From Gammaproteobacteria bacterium (lineage in GTDB: Bacteria > Pseudomonadota > Gammaproteobacteria > Steroidobacterales > JABDKV01), in contig JAOTXU010000005.1 in NCBI GenBank assembly GCA_029862165.1, forward strand, positions 62,001 to 126,000: DNA of 64,000 bases, in the 5' to 3' direction. How positions within the stretch are numbered: the first letter of the stretch is position 1; each line of letters starts with the position of its first letter. Below the pieces are notes generated by a model. It did no database searches, had not been told where the DNA came from, and saw nothing but the letters and a program-made list of their open reading frames with translations. A program made the position numbers and the translations under genes. Shown piece by piece: positions 1 to 8,974 of the stretch.

Positions 1-22
1 TTACGGCTCAGCAGGAGCAGAC

Positions 23-1426
23 ATGAGTGCACGTGGCAAAAGCAGGGGACCGGTCAGGATAGAACGCGACAGCATGGGCGAGCTTGAAGTGCCGGAAGAG
101 GCACTGTGGGCAGCGCAGACCCAGCGGGCCGTAGAGAATTTTCCGATCAGCGGCAGGGTGATGCCTGCGGCATTTATCCGCGCCGTCGGTTTGATCAAGT
201 GGGCCGCGGCTGGTAGCAACAGCGATCTGGGTTTGCTCGACAAAAAAATCGCTGAGGCGATTCAGTCCGCCGCAATGGAGGTGGCCGAGGGCGCTCACTA
301 CGATCATTTTCCGATTGACGTTTTTCAGACCGGCTCTGGCACCAGCACGAATATGAATGCCAACGAGGTGATCTCGAGGCTCGCCACCGAGCGGCTGGGT
401 TCAAAGGTGCATCCAAATGACCATGTGAACATGTGCCAGAGCAGTAACGATGTAATCCCGACCGCAATCCATGTCAGTGCGGCCCTGATGATCGATAAGG
501 AATTGCTCCCCGCGCTGACCCATTTGCATAAGACGCTGGTCACTAAAGCAGACTCCCTCGACGACGTCATAAAGACTGGACGCACCCATCTGATGGATGC
601 GATGCCGGTACGCATGAGTCAGGTAGTCGGCGCATGGGCTAATCAGATCAGCGACGGGATCGCTCGCATCGACGATACCCGCAAGCGCCTGCATCGTCTG
701 GCTCAGGGTGGCACGGCCGTCGGTACTGGCATAAACGCACATCCGGAATTCGGGGCCCGTGTGGCAAAAGCGATGTCACAACACACTGGCGTTTCTTTTA
801 CGCAAAGTGACGACTTGTTTGTGGGTATAGCAACGCAGGATACAGCGGTCGAATTGTCAGGCCAGTTGCGCAGTATCGCAGTGAGTCTGTTGAAAATTGC
901 CAACGATTTGCGATGGATGAACAGTGGACCGCTGGCCGGCTTGTCGGAGATCCACTTGCCGTCACTGCAACCCGGCAGCAGCATCATGCCCGGAAAAATC
1001 AATCCGGTTGTGCCCGAAGCCGTAGCGATGGTTGCGGCACAAGTGATCGGCAACGACGCAACTATCACAATCGGTGGTCAGTCGGGCAACTTTGAGTTAA
1101 ACGTAATGTTGCCGGTCATTGCCGATAATTTGATCGATAGTCTGACTGTTTTAAGCAACAGCTCGCGTGTACTGGCTGACAGTGCGATCGCCGGATTTAC
1201 TGTGAACCAGGATGCAATGGCCGAAGTCTTGCAACGTAATCCCATACTGGTAACGGCACTTAACTCGGTAATTGGCTATGACCTGGGTGCAGCAACGGCC
1301 AAGAAGGCTTATGCGGAAGGTCGCCCGATACTTGATGTTGCGCGTGAGACCACCGACCTCGATGAAGCCGAGCTGCGACGCCTGCTCGATCCTGAAAAGT
1401 TGACCCGAGGCGGTATCCAGGGCTAG
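23..1426 (+). CDS. fumC: Class II fumarate hydratase
   Basis: Catalyses reversible hydration of fumarate to L-malate in the TCA cycle; class II enzymes are cytoplasmic, iron-free homotetramers. The 467-residue length is typical. The fumarase/aspartase family signature GSSIMPGKINP lies at residues 318-328, and conserved segments TGSGTSTNMNANEV (about 103-116) and GRTHLMDAMP (about 186-195) are present; the last includes the active-site-region His. These favour fumarase over aspartase or argininosuccinate lyase. The ATG is preceded by AGGAG at about 13-17, so the gene is complete although only 22 bases of upstream sequence are visible. The stop lies 4 bp before the NUDIX gene, suggesting cotranscription. 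Isocitrate lyase and isocitrate dehydrogenase occur further along the window. Confidence 0.95.
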   Translation: MSARGKSRGPVRIERDSMGELEVPEEALWAAQTQRAVENFPISGRVMPAAFIRAVGLIKWAAAGSNSDLGLLDKKIAEAIQSAAMEVAEGAHYDHFPIDVFQTGSGTSTNMNANEVISRLATERLGSKVHPNDHVNMCQSSNDVIPTAIHVSAALMIDKELLPALTHLHKTLVTKADSLDDVIKTGRTHLMDAMPVRMSQVVGAWANQISDGIARIDDTRKRLHRLAQGGTAVGTGINAHPEFGARVAKAMSQHTGVSFTQSDDLFVGIATQDTAVELSGQLRSIAVSLLKIANDLRWMNSGPLAGLSEIHLPSLQPGSSIMPGKINPVVPEAVAMVAAQVIGNDATITIGGQSGNFELNVMLPVIADNLIDSLTVLSNSSRVLADSAIAGFTVNQDAMAEVLQRNPILVTALNSVIGYDLGAATAKKAYAEGRPILDVARETTDLDEAELRRLLDPEKLTRGGIQG

Positions 1427-1430
1427 TGCT

Positions 1431-2051
1431 TTGCGCGCGTTAATCCGGAAGCGTCTGGAAGGTACCCGGCCACAAGACCCCAAGATCGTACAACGACCTG
1501 GCTGGGGTGATATTCCCGACGCGTTTATGGACAGGCTGCCCAAGCCGCTGATCCCGGCGGCAGTGTTGTTGCCACTGGTCGAGCGCGCCGATGATCTGCA
1601 CATTCTGTTGACTCAACGCGCGGAGCATCTAAAGCATCATGCGGGACAAATCAGTTTTCCGGGTGGTCGTGTTGAGATCGGTGATAACAATCCCAGCGAA
1701 ACGGCGCTGCGTGAGACGGCAGAGGAGGTGGGCGTGCCCGCAGACCGGGTCGAAGTTGTCGGCTACCTGGACAACTATTTCACTATCACCGGTTATTCGG
1801 TGACACCGGTCGTTGGATTTTTCGATAACACAATCTCTTTACGGCTGGACAGTGCGGAAGTTGAGGACGCCTTCGAAGTGCCGCTATCGCATCTGTTTGA
1901 GCCCGCCAATCACCACAAGAAGCAAAAAGAGATTTTTGGGCAGCGCATTCCGTATTACGAAATTCCGTGGCAGGACCGCATTATCTGGGGTGCGACTGCA
2001 TCGATGATTGTCTGTTTTTACAAAGCTATACTCGGAGCAGACAACGAATGA
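1431..2051 (+). CDS. NUDIX hydrolase, probable CoA pyrophosphatase (NudL/YeaB type)
   Basis: Predicted to hydrolyse CoA or related nucleoside diphosphate derivatives at the pyrophosphate bond in the cytoplasm. The NUDIX box is clear: GGRVEIGDNNPSETALRETA followed by EEVGV, with the GX5EX7REUXEEXGU spacing, at about residues 81-105. It is preceded by LLTQRAEHLKHHAGQISFPG, the N-terminal motif typical of the CoA-pyrophosphatase subfamily (UPF0035). At 206 residues it is close to E. coli NudL. The start is a TTG at 1431, 4 bp after the fumC stop; no upstream in-frame ATG is available. The stop overlaps the ATG of mazG (ATGA), so these two nucleotide-sanitising enzymes are probably translationally coupled. 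Substrate specificity is inferred from the subfamily motif only. Confidence 0.88.
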   Translation: MRALIRKRLEGTRPQDPKIVQRPGWGDIPDAFMDRLPKPLIPAAVLLPLVERADDLHILLTQRAEHLKHHAGQISFPGGRVEIGDNNPSETALRETAEEVGVPADRVEVVGYLDNYFTITGYSVTPVVGFFDNTISLRLDSAEVEDAFEVPLSHLFEPANHHKKQKEIFGQRIPYYEIPWQDRIIWGATASMIVCFYKAILGADNE

Positions 2052-2827
2052 CTGAGATCGACCGGTTATTGGAGATCATGGCGCGCCTGCGGGACCCACA
2101 ACAGGGGTGTCCCTGGGATCTGGAGCAGGATTTCAGCACCATAGCGCCACACACGGTCGAGGAAGCCTACGAAGTTGCCGATGCAATCGAACGCAACGAT
2201 TTGCCGGGCTTGCGTAACGAGTTGGGTGATTTGTTATTTCAGGTTGTTTTCCATGCGCGTCTGGCCGAAGAGTCGGGCGAGTTTTCGTTTGCCGATGTCG
2301 TTAACGGTCTCTGTGACAAGATGACGCGCCGCCACCCACACGTATTCGCCGATGCCAGCGTGGCCAACGCCGAGGCGCAGACCATTGCATGGGAGGCGCA
2401 AAAGGCTGCGGAGCGACAAACTGACGACGCGGGGGTCCTCGATGACGTGCCACGGGCGTTGCCCGCATTGCGTCGCGCTGCAAAACTTGGCAGTCGTGCG
2501 GCCAGTGTGGGTTTTGACTGGCCCAGCGCCGCGGGCGCGCGAGCCAAGATCAACGAAGAACTGGCAGAACTGGATGCGGAAATTGCGACCGGGAATCGGA
2601 CTGCGATCGAACGCGAGACGGGTGATTTGCTCCTGGCAATCGTTAATCTGGCGCGTCACATGCGCTTCGATCCGGAGACTGCACTGCAGACTGCAAACAA
2701 TCGCTTCAGAGCCCGTTTCCGGCATCTGGAGCGATCTTTAGCCGAGGCCGGGCGTCGTCCTGAACAGGCTGATCTGGATGAGCTGGAGACCCTCTGGCGG
2801 GCCGCCAAAGACGCCCTATCTGACTGA
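2048..2827 (+). CDS. mazG: Nucleoside triphosphate pyrophosphohydrolase MazG
   Basis: Hydrolyses (d)NTPs to monophosphates and pyrophosphate. In E. coli it helps clear aberrant nucleotides and lowers ppGpp under starvation. The N-terminus has the MazG hallmarks: LRDPQQGCPWDLEQDF, then HTVEEAYEVADAI and LRNELGDLLFQVVFHA with the acidic metal-binding EExxE/ExxD helices. The second half (GSRAASVGFDW, then INEELAEL and ETGDLLLAIVNLARH) is the second MazG domain. The 259 residues match full-length two-domain MazG. A longer in-frame ORF starts at 1967, but the ATG at 2048, overlapping the upstream stop and aligning with the family start, is chosen. Confidence 0.95.
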   Translation: MTEIDRLLEIMARLRDPQQGCPWDLEQDFSTIAPHTVEEAYEVADAIERNDLPGLRNELGDLLFQVVFHARLAEESGEFSFADVVNGLCDKMTRRHPHVFADASVANAEAQTIAWEAQKAAERQTDDAGVLDDVPRALPALRRAAKLGSRAASVGFDWPSAAGARAKINEELAELDAEIATGNRTAIERETGDLLLAIVNLARHMRFDPETALQTANNRFRARFRHLERSLAEAGRRPEQADLDELETLWRAAKDALSD

Positions 2828-2835
2828 AATCTGGG

Positions 2836-2871
2836 GTATTCAGGCCGTATTCAGGCTGTTAGCGCTATCTT
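2836..2871 (+). promoter_or_regulatory. Direct repeat with 11-bp period plus -10-like hexamer upstream of the two-component operon
   Basis: The 10-mer GTATTCAGGC occurs at 2836-2845 and again at 2847-2856, an 11-bp period. A -10-like TATCTT lies at 2866-2871, 9 bp after the second repeat, with no good -35 element. Tandem half-sites one helical turn apart at the -35 position are typical of OmpR/PhoB-family regulators, and such a regulator is encoded by the third gene of the following operon. The likely reading is an autoregulatory box; this is inference. Confidence 0.5.
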
Positions 2872-2925
2872 GCTCCTGACGCTGGCGGGAACCGTTGTTC
2901 CGCCGCAAAAACAGGAGTTAAGGAG

Positions 2926-3561
2926 ATGTTGAAGAAGATCGCATTAACGGCAGCGGCCTTCGCCATGCTCACGATGACCACAACAGCTATGGCTGATCAT
3001 GGCTGGTGGGACGACGAGGGTGACGACGACTACCGCGACAGCCGTTATGATTATAAAGACACTGGTTATGACGACGGTTATGTCTATGCCGAGGTAGTGG
3101 ATGTTGAACCGGTCTATCGTTATGTCAGGGTGCGCCAACCACAGCGGGAATGCTGGGATCAGCGTGTCCAGGACCGGCCACGCAGACAGTACCGTGAGAC
3201 GGCCCCTGCGACCGTTACCGGCGGGCTGATTGGTGGTGTAATAGGCCGCCAGTTTGGTGATGGTCGAGGCCGCGATGCCATGACAATAGTGGGTACGTTG
3301 ATTGGTTCGGCGATGGGGCATGATGGTGCCGCTCGTCGCAACTATGAAGCTAACCATTATTACGATGATCACAGAGTACGGACGCGAACGGTCGAACGTT
3401 GTACAACGCGATATACGTCACGTGAAGAGCGCAGAATTGACGGTTATCATGTGACGTACGTTTACGCGGGTCGCGAGTACACGACGCGCACTTCGCGGCA
3501 GCCGAGGGATAGAATACGGGTGCGAGTAGCAGTAACACCGGCCCGGTCTGGACGTTACTGA
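2926..3561 (+). CDS. Exported glycine-zipper 2TM-domain protein
   Basis: A 211-residue envelope protein. The N-terminal signal peptide has a positive KK, a hydrophobic core of about residues 5-20 and a likely cleavage after AMA at residue 23. A Tyr/Asp-rich segment follows, then a glycine-zipper segment (GGLIGGVIG, later IVGTLIGSAMG) at about residues 100-130, as in the Rickettsia 17-kDa antigen/glycine-zipper 2TM family of envelope proteins. The Arg/Tyr-rich C-terminus is basic. The RBS AAGGAG lies just before the ATG. It is the first gene of an apparent operon with a PepSY protein, a response regulator and a sensor kinase, suggesting it belongs to that system's output or sensing of envelope state. 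The biochemical role is unknown. Confidence 0.75.
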   Translation: MLKKIALTAAAFAMLTMTTTAMADHGWWDDEGDDDYRDSRYDYKDTGYDDGYVYAEVVDVEPVYRYVRVRQPQRECWDQRVQDRPRRQYRETAPATVTGGLIGGVIGRQFGDGRGRDAMTIVGTLIGSAMGHDGAARRNYEANHYYDDHRVRTRTVERCTTRYTSREERRIDGYHVTYVYAGREYTTRTSRQPRDRIRVRVAVTPARSGRY

Positions 3562-3572
3562 GGGCAACTGAA

Positions 3573-3857
3573 GTGAAACGGTTTCTTGTAAGCATTTTTC
3601 TGGGCACGTTGATGAGCCTGTCTCTGCTGACGCCGCTGACGGCGCAGGCGGAGAACGGCGTCATCCAGCTCGCTGCGCAGGAAAGATTCATATCGCTCGA
3701 TCAGGCGGTGGCACGCGTGCGCCGTCAGATCGATGGCGAAGTAATCAGCGCCAAGACCCGTTACGTAAATGACCGGCCGATACACTACGTCAAGGTCTAC
3801 GATCGGGGTCGCGTTCGCACAATTCGTGTGGACGCCCGCTCCGGTCGGATCATGTGA
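3573..3857 (+). CDS. Small exported PepSY-domain protein
   Basis: A 94-residue protein with a clear signal peptide (residues 1-26, ending LTAQA), followed by one PepSY-like domain: ISLDQAVARVRRQIDGEVIS, then the beta strands IHYVKVYDRGRVRTIRVDAR and the terminal GRIM. The V/I-R-V-D-A-x-S/T-G-R-I ending is characteristic. PepSY domains are periplasmic modulators, often encoded beside two-component systems. The start is GTG at 3573, 11 bp after the previous stop; the stop is 9 bp before the response regulator. Its position suggests that it modulates the kinase two genes downstream, as PepSY partners do in several PhoPQ-like systems. Confidence 0.8.
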   Translation: MKRFLVSIFLGTLMSLSLLTPLTAQAENGVIQLAAQERFISLDQAVARVRRQIDGEVISAKTRYVNDRPIHYVKVYDRGRVRTIRVDARSGRIM

Positions 3858-3866
3858 GCGACTGAT

Positions 3867-4538
3867 ATGCGTTTACTGTTAGTTGAAGACGAACAGGTAC
3901 TGAGAGAGTCACTCAGTACAGCTTTGAAAGACGCAGGCTTTGTGGTTGATGCCGTTGGCGACGGTGAAGAGGGTCTTTATTACGGCAAGGAATATCCAAT
4001 CGATGTTGCCATTGTCGATCTTGGACTGCCGGCAATGTCTGGCATGGAATTGATTTCCGCCCTGCGTAAAGCCGAACGAAATTTCCCGATATTGATATTG
4101 ACAGCGCGTGACCGTTGGCAGGACAAGGTTAATGGACTTGAGTCCGGTGCAGACGATTACGTGGTCAAGCCTTTTCATACAGAAGAAGTGCTGGCCCGAA
4201 TTAATGCGTTGCTGCGGCGTCAGGGTGGCTGGGCCGATTCTGTTCTGCGTGCCGGACCGATCTCGCTCGATACCCGGGCACAACAGGTATCCGTCGAAGA
4301 CAGCAACGTCGATCTGACCTCCTACGAATATAAGGTGCTTGAGCATTTGATGATGAGCGCCGGCAAAGTCGTTTCCAAGACAGAACTGACTGAGAGTCTC
4401 TACGAACAGGATTTTGAACGCGATAGTAATGTCATTGAAGTGTTTGTCGGGCGGTTACGGCGTAAGCTGGACCCGGCAAACACGATCAAACCGATCGAGA
4501 CCCTAAGGGGCAGGGGATACCGCTTTACACTGGAATGA
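3867..4538 (+). CDS. OmpR-family response regulator (PhoP/QseB-like)
   Basis: DNA-binding response regulator of 223 residues. The receiver domain has the acidic pair E7/D8, the phosphoacceptor D51 (IVDLGLP), T79 and K101 (VVKPF). The C-terminal winged helix-turn-helix (about residues 127-221) ends with the VFVGRLRRKLD and ETLRGRGYRF recognition elements of the OmpR family. The subfamily is PhoP/QseB/PmrA-like by overall sequence. The start ATG follows the PepSY gene closely, and the stop overlaps the kinase ATG (ATGA), so regulator and kinase are translationally coupled. A direct repeat at 2836-2856 upstream of the operon is the best candidate for its own binding site. Confidence 0.92.
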   Translation: MRLLLVEDEQVLRESLSTALKDAGFVVDAVGDGEEGLYYGKEYPIDVAIVDLGLPAMSGMELISALRKAERNFPILILTARDRWQDKVNGLESGADDYVVKPFHTEEVLARINALLRRQGGWADSVLRAGPISLDTRAQQVSVEDSNVDLTSYEYKVLEHLMMSAGKVVSKTELTESLYEQDFERDSNVIEVFVGRLRRKLDPANTIKPIETLRGRGYRFTLE

Positions 4539-5893
4539 TGTCATCACTGAGCGCCCGTCTGTTACTTGCCGTCAGCCTGGTGCTGGCGGTTTTCTTTGGG
4601 GCAACAGTACTCGTCCTGGATTCTGTATTTAGAAACGCCGCCGAACGTGCGGTCGAAGCCCGGCTAGACGTACAGATTTTCCTGTTACTGGCCGAGGCCG
4701 AACCCAATGCCCAGGCTACACTGGATCTGCCGGAAGATCTGCCCGAACCGCGTTTTAGTACCGCCGGTTCCGGTTTGTATGGTCAGATCAATTCCGCCGA
4801 TGGCGAGCCCATCTGGCGTTCCCAATCCACAGTCGGTACCGGTTTGCCGATGCAGCCTGGCGGTGGTCTGGGTGTCCATGAATTCAACCGTACGCAACTT
4901 TCCGATGGCAGGCCGGTGTTCCTGCACACGCTAAATGTCGAATGGGAGTTTGAAGACGGCAGCGCTGCCGGTTATCAGTTTGGTGTCGCCGAAAGTCTGG
5001 AACCTTTTGTCGATCAGATGCGTCGCTACCGGCGTCAGTTGTTTGGCTGGTTTGCCGGTCTGGCCGTGGCTCTGGTCCTGACTCTGGGTGTATTGCTGCG
5101 TTGGGTGTTATCGCCATTGCGCCAGATCGAACGTGAAATCAGCGAAGTAGAAAGCGGGATGCATCCACAACTCAGCGAAAACTATCCCAGTGAACTTCAG
5201 GGGCTGACAAAAAACACCAATAAGCTGATCCGGGCTGAGCGTACACGTCTACAACGGTACCGAAATACATTGGGAAACCTCGCGCATTCGCTCAAGACGC
5301 CGTTGGCGGTAATCCGCAGCTCGATTGAAGGCGCGGATCGTGACAGCGCAGAAATCGATGCTCAATTGAACCGTATGGATGAGATTATCGGTTATCAGTT
5401 GAATCGTGCCGCGACTTCAGGTGGCGTGACACTGGGCAGCAAACCGGTTGACGTGACCGAGGTTGTCGGCAGCATCGTGCGGTCGCTGGACAAGGTTTAT
5501 GCCGACAAAGCGCCGGTGACCGAGCAGAGAATATCGCCACAGTCTTTGTATTTCGGCGACAGGGGAGACCTCACCGAGATCATGGGTAATTTGCTCGACA
5601 ATGCCTTCAAGTATTGCCAGCAGCGACTGCGTGTTTCAGCCCAGGCAATCGACGTTGATGCGGCACGACGGCCGGGCGTGCATTTAATCGTCGAAGACGA
5701 TGGCGCGGGAATAGCACAGGCTGACGCACAACTGGTCTTTGATCGTGGCGTACGTATCGATGAACGTGCCGACGGGCAGGGGATCGGCTTGGCCGTTGTA
5801 CGTGAAATCGTAGAACTGTGCGGTGGCACCCTGGAGATCAGTGATTCCGATCTGGGTGGTGCGAGCATCACGGTTAAGTTCCCCTCGAACTGA
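4535..5893 (+). CDS. Sensor histidine kinase (PhoQ-like)
   Basis: Inner-membrane kinase partner of the preceding regulator, 452 residues. TM1 spans about residues 8-29, a periplasmic sensor domain 30-168, and TM2 about 170-190, followed by a linker/HAMP-like segment. The H box is NLAHSLKTPLAVI with phosphorylated H251; the N box is GNLLDNAFKY with N356; the G boxes are EDDGAGI and GQGIGLAVV. The LAHSLKTPL form of the H box is typical of PhoQ relatives. The periplasmic domain carries acidic residues but no clear cation-binding cluster could be assigned, so the signal is unknown. The four-gene operon implies an envelope or cation signal. Confidence 0.9.
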   Translation: MMSSLSARLLLAVSLVLAVFFGATVLVLDSVFRNAAERAVEARLDVQIFLLLAEAEPNAQATLDLPEDLPEPRFSTAGSGLYGQINSADGEPIWRSQSTVGTGLPMQPGGGLGVHEFNRTQLSDGRPVFLHTLNVEWEFEDGSAAGYQFGVAESLEPFVDQMRRYRRQLFGWFAGLAVALVLTLGVLLRWVLSPLRQIEREISEVESGMHPQLSENYPSELQGLTKNTNKLIRAERTRLQRYRNTLGNLAHSLKTPLAVIRSSIEGADRDSAEIDAQLNRMDEIIGYQLNRAATSGGVTLGSKPVDVTEVVGSIVRSLDKVYADKAPVTEQRISPQSLYFGDRGDLTEIMGNLLDNAFKYCQQRLRVSAQAIDVDAARRPGVHLIVEDDGAGIAQADAQLVFDRGVRIDERADGQGIGLAVVREIVELCGGTLEISDSDLGGASITVKFPSN

Positions 5894-5934
5894 CGCCAGC
5901 GGCATCATGCCGCGATATTTGTCCGAGCGGCAGG

Positions 5935-6654
5935 TCAGGAATGCGTTATCGGTTCCTGGATCTTCCAACCCCTGGCCAAAAGCCAAAGCATAAAGATTAT
6001 TTCGCCGACAAATGTGATCATGATGAATCCAACGTCGGCATTGGGATACAGGTAGGGGCTCAAAACATAGATCAGCCAGCCCAACCCGGCGATTGTCAAT
6101 AAAATGCCCAGTATCCTGGGGATATAGCCAGACCGGTACACGAGATAACCCAGCAAACCAAGATGGATCGCGAAAAGTATCAGGCCGATGTTCCATTCGT
6201 ATCGAAACGAATTCAGCAGAAGTTTAACGTGGGCATGCAGCTGATCGGAGCCAAAGACCGCCACGTAGTCGGCGGTATTCGAAATGCGAAAAACGGTCAC
6301 CAGCTTTAACAGGGCAACGAAGCCGATCGCTGTATAGACCAACCTGAACCACGCGGTAAGCAATGACAACGCTCGATTGACCGGGACGAGGAGAAAATAG
6401 AGCGCCCACGCAACGATCAAATCACAGATAAAGACGGCCAGGTAGGCAAAAATCGCGGCAAGAACAAGTCCGTGGTTCGCTGCAATGTTCTGAGTGGTTT
6501 GTACGATGTCTCCCGGAACAACGATCTTCTTGTAGACAAAAAATTCGGCAAAGGGGGCTGCAATTGTCATGATCAGCAGGCCCAGGCCGGCGACCAGCGC
6601 CGCCTGGCGCAATGAAATTCCCAGATCATGAACTGCTGGATTAACGGAGCTCAC
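5935..6654 (-). CDS. DUF4386-family integral membrane protein
   Basis: A 239-residue polytopic membrane protein with about six hydrophobic segments (approximately residues 18-38, 62-85, 90-118, 152-172, 180-202 and 210-230). The arrangement, with the charged motif around FRISNTADY in the middle, resembles the DUF4386 family, whose function is unknown. The start is GTG at 6654 without a convincing RBS, so the N-terminus is uncertain. It converges on the histidine kinase across a 41-bp gap and appears monocistronic. Confidence 0.65.
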   Translation of the reverse strand: MSSVNPAVHDLGISLRQAALVAGLGLLIMTIAAPFAEFFVYKKIVVPGDIVQTTQNIAANHGLVLAAIFAYLAVFICDLIVAWALYFLLVPVNRALSLLTAWFRLVYTAIGFVALLKLVTVFRISNTADYVAVFGSDQLHAHVKLLLNSFRYEWNIGLILFAIHLGLLGYLVYRSGYIPRILGILLTIAGLGWLIYVLSPYLYPNADVGFIMITFVGEIIFMLWLLARGWKIQEPITHS

Positions 6655-6762
6655 TTTTAATTACACGTTAATGGCGGGTATCAAATCTGGTCCAGCGCGA
6701 GATCTCACTTGTAGTGAGAATCAGGATCGCAGCGATTACTGCCTTTGCGTCAGCTACTACGG

Positions 6763-7512
6763 CTAGGACAGCTTCTTGAACAATGGCTCAATAAGATCCA
6801 GCGGCAACGGGAATACTATTGTTGAATTGTTTTCACCGGCAATCTCGGTGAGTGTCTGCATATAGCGCAACTGGATCGCCTGCGGCTCACCGGTCAGAAT
6901 ATTTGCTGCTGCAGATAGTTTCGTCGCCGCCTGTTCCTCACCCTCAGCATGAATCACCTTGGCACGTCTCGTTCGTTCGGCCTCGGCCTGTTTGGCAATA
7001 GCACGAATCATGCTCTCGTCCAGATCGATATGTTTGATCTCGACATTGGAGACTTTGATACCCCAGGCATCGGTCTGCTTGTCCAGTATCTGTTGCAGAT
7101 CGTGGTTGAGTTTCTCGCGTTCGGACAGCATCTCGTCCAGATCATGCTGACCGAGCACAGAACGCAAAGTCGTCTGGGCCAGCTGGCTGGTTGCGACAAA
7201 GGGCTCGGCGACCTGGGTTACCGCACGCTCCGGGTCGAGTATCCGGAAATAAATGACCGCATTGACCTTTACCGAGACGTTGTCCCGTGAAATTACGTCC
7301 TGTGTGGGCACATCCATGACCTCCACACGCAGACCGACCTTGATCATTTGCTGGATGATCGGTATGACAAAGATCAGACCAGGTCCTTTGACCTTCTTGT
7401 AGCGGCCCAGTTGCAAAATAACACCGCGCTCCCACTCTTTGAGAATCTTGATCGCGCTGAACAGGAATAGCAGCAGTACTGCTACGACAATAATTACCGG
7501 TGTAAATGACAT
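6763..7512 (-). CDS. Slipin / stomatin-like SPFH (Band 7) protein
   Basis: Inner-membrane scaffold protein of the SPFH family, 249 residues. There is an N-terminal membrane segment (about residues 4-21), then the SPFH core with [40 protein letters not shown], and the [18 protein letters not shown] coiled-coil segment near the C-terminus. The gene starts with an ATG overlapping the nfeD stop by one base (TAATG), preceded by GGGGGA inside nfeD. NfeD/slipin pairs are conserved across bacteria and archaea. NfeD-class proteases cleave the partner slipin in the archaeal example, so these two products probably act together in membrane microdomain quality control. Confidence 0.9.
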   Translation of the reverse strand: MSFTPVIIVVAVLLLFLFSAIKILKEWERGVILQLGRYKKVKGPGLIFVIPIIQQMIKVGLRVEVMDVPTQDVISRDNVSVKVNAVIYFRILDPERAVTQVAEPFVATSQLAQTTLRSVLGQHDLDEMLSEREKLNHDLQQILDKQTDAWGIKVSNVEIKHIDLDESMIRAIAKQAEAERTRRAKVIHAEGEEQAATKLSAAANILTGEPQAIQLRYMQTLTEIAGENNSTIVFPLPLDLIEPLFKKLS

Positions 7513-8900
7513 TAGCTTTTTCCCCCACCCGGGTAGTGTTCCACCTCGAGCTGTAGACCGTTTATTGCAACAATTTTGACAGTGTCACCACGTTGTATTG
7601 CGTGGGCAGAGCGTGCCGTCCAGTTTTCACCATGTACGAATACCGTTCCCTTCCCATCGAAATCAGAGACCGCCTCGGCTAGCGAACCAACTAGTTCCTG
7701 CTGGCCGGTCACCACCGGCATCTGCCGTGCACGCACCGCGAACCAGACGATTGCCATGACCAGGCTGCCACCCAGTGCCGCAATCGTACCGATCAAAGCA
7801 CGGTCCACCCCGAATCCAGGCACGTCCGTATCCATGAGAATAATTGAGCCGACGACAAAAGCGATAATGCCGCCTATCCCCAACGCGCCAAAACTTGGTA
7901 CAAATATCTCGGACACCATCAGGATCAGTCCAAGCAGAATCAAACCCAGACCCGCGTAATTCACCGACAGGATCTGAAAGGCATATAGCGCCATCAACAG
8001 ACAGATCGCGCCGACTACACCCGGAACTATCGCACCGGGGTTATAGCCTTCAAACATCAGGCCATAAATGCCAATCAGCATCAGAAAATACGCCACGGTC
8101 GGATCGGTCAGTGTTGCCAGCAATCTGGTGCGCCAGTCCGGCTCGATACGCTCTATCACCAGTCCTTTCGTATCGAGGGTTTTGTCTACACCGCCGACAT
8201 CGACTACACGACCGTCGATTTGTTCGAGTAAATCGGTCAGATTGTCTGCCGTCAGATCGACGACATTCTTCTCAACTGCTTCGTTGGCCGATAAACTCAC
8301 CGCATTGCGCACGGCATCTTCGGCCCAATCGGCATTGCGGCCACGCAATTCTGCAAGTCCGCGTATGTAGGCAACCATATCGTTGATGCCCTTGCGCTCC
8401 AGTGTGGTTGACGGGTCAGGCGCGTCGTCTTTTGTTTCACCATTTTCGTCGTCATCGGCCTCGTCGGGTTTTTCCTGCGGCGCACCAGGAGCACCACCCG
8501 GGCTGACCGGAGTTGCGGCGCCGAGGTTTGTTGCAGGTGCCATCGCAGCGATATGGCTGGCATAAAGTATGTAAGTGCCGGCGCTGGCGGCACGCGAGCC
8601 GCTTGGGGAGACGTAAGTGACCACCGGTATCGGCGAGCTCAAAATGGCCTTGATAATGTCCCGCGTCGAGGCAACCAGACCACCCGGTGTATCCATCACG
8701 AGTACAATCAAACCTGCGCCTTCGTCTTCTGCCTGTTCGACGCCACGTACAAAATAGTCACTGGTGGCCGGGCCTATTGCGCCGTCGATCGTCAGCAATG
8801 CCAGCACACGGTCGTCTTCGGAGGTGGTGGCTATGCCAGACAATCCAATCAGGCCCACACCCAGAGCCAACGCCAGTCCAATGCTTCGGATTGAATTCAT
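7512..8900 (-). CDS. nfeD: NfeD-family membrane-bound serine protease (ClpP class)
   Basis: A 462-residue long-form NfeD. It has an N-terminal signal/anchor (about residues 5-25), then a ClpP-like periplasmic protease domain with VMDTPGG and [12 protein letters not shown], whose Ser in ASAGT is the expected nucleophile, and the Lys in LERKGINDM as the candidate catalytic base. Four to five transmembrane segments follow (about 250-385) and a C-terminal OB-fold NfeD domain ends the protein. An acidic, Pro/Asp-rich insertion of about 35 residues lies between the nucleophile and the Lys; it is longer than a minimal family member needs and may be a flexible flap. It is first in the operon with the slipin gene. 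Confidence 0.88.
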   Translation of the reverse strand: MNSIRSIGLALALGVGLIGLSGIATTSEDDRVLALLTIDGAIGPATSDYFVRGVEQAEDEGAGLIVLVMDTPGGLVASTRDIIKAILSSPIPVVTYVSPSGSRAASAGTYILYASHIAAMAPATNLGAATPVSPGGAPGAPQEKPDEADDDENGETKDDAPDPSTTLERKGINDMVAYIRGLAELRGRNADWAEDAVRNAVSLSANEAVEKNVVDLTADNLTDLLEQIDGRVVDVGGVDKTLDTKGLVIERIEPDWRTRLLATLTDPTVAYFLMLIGIYGLMFEGYNPGAIVPGVVGAICLLMALYAFQILSVNYAGLGLILLGLILMVSEIFVPSFGALGIGGIIAFVVGSIILMDTDVPGFGVDRALIGTIAALGGSLVMAIVWFAVRARQMPVVTGQQELVGSLAEAVSDFDGKGTVFVHGENWTARSAHAIQRGDTVKIVAINGLQLEVEHYPGGGKS

Positions 8901-8974
8901 GCCTACATCATAGCAAAGGCGACGGCGTACCTGTTCCAGGCGGTTATACTGCGTTGATCTTATGGGGGAACTTA

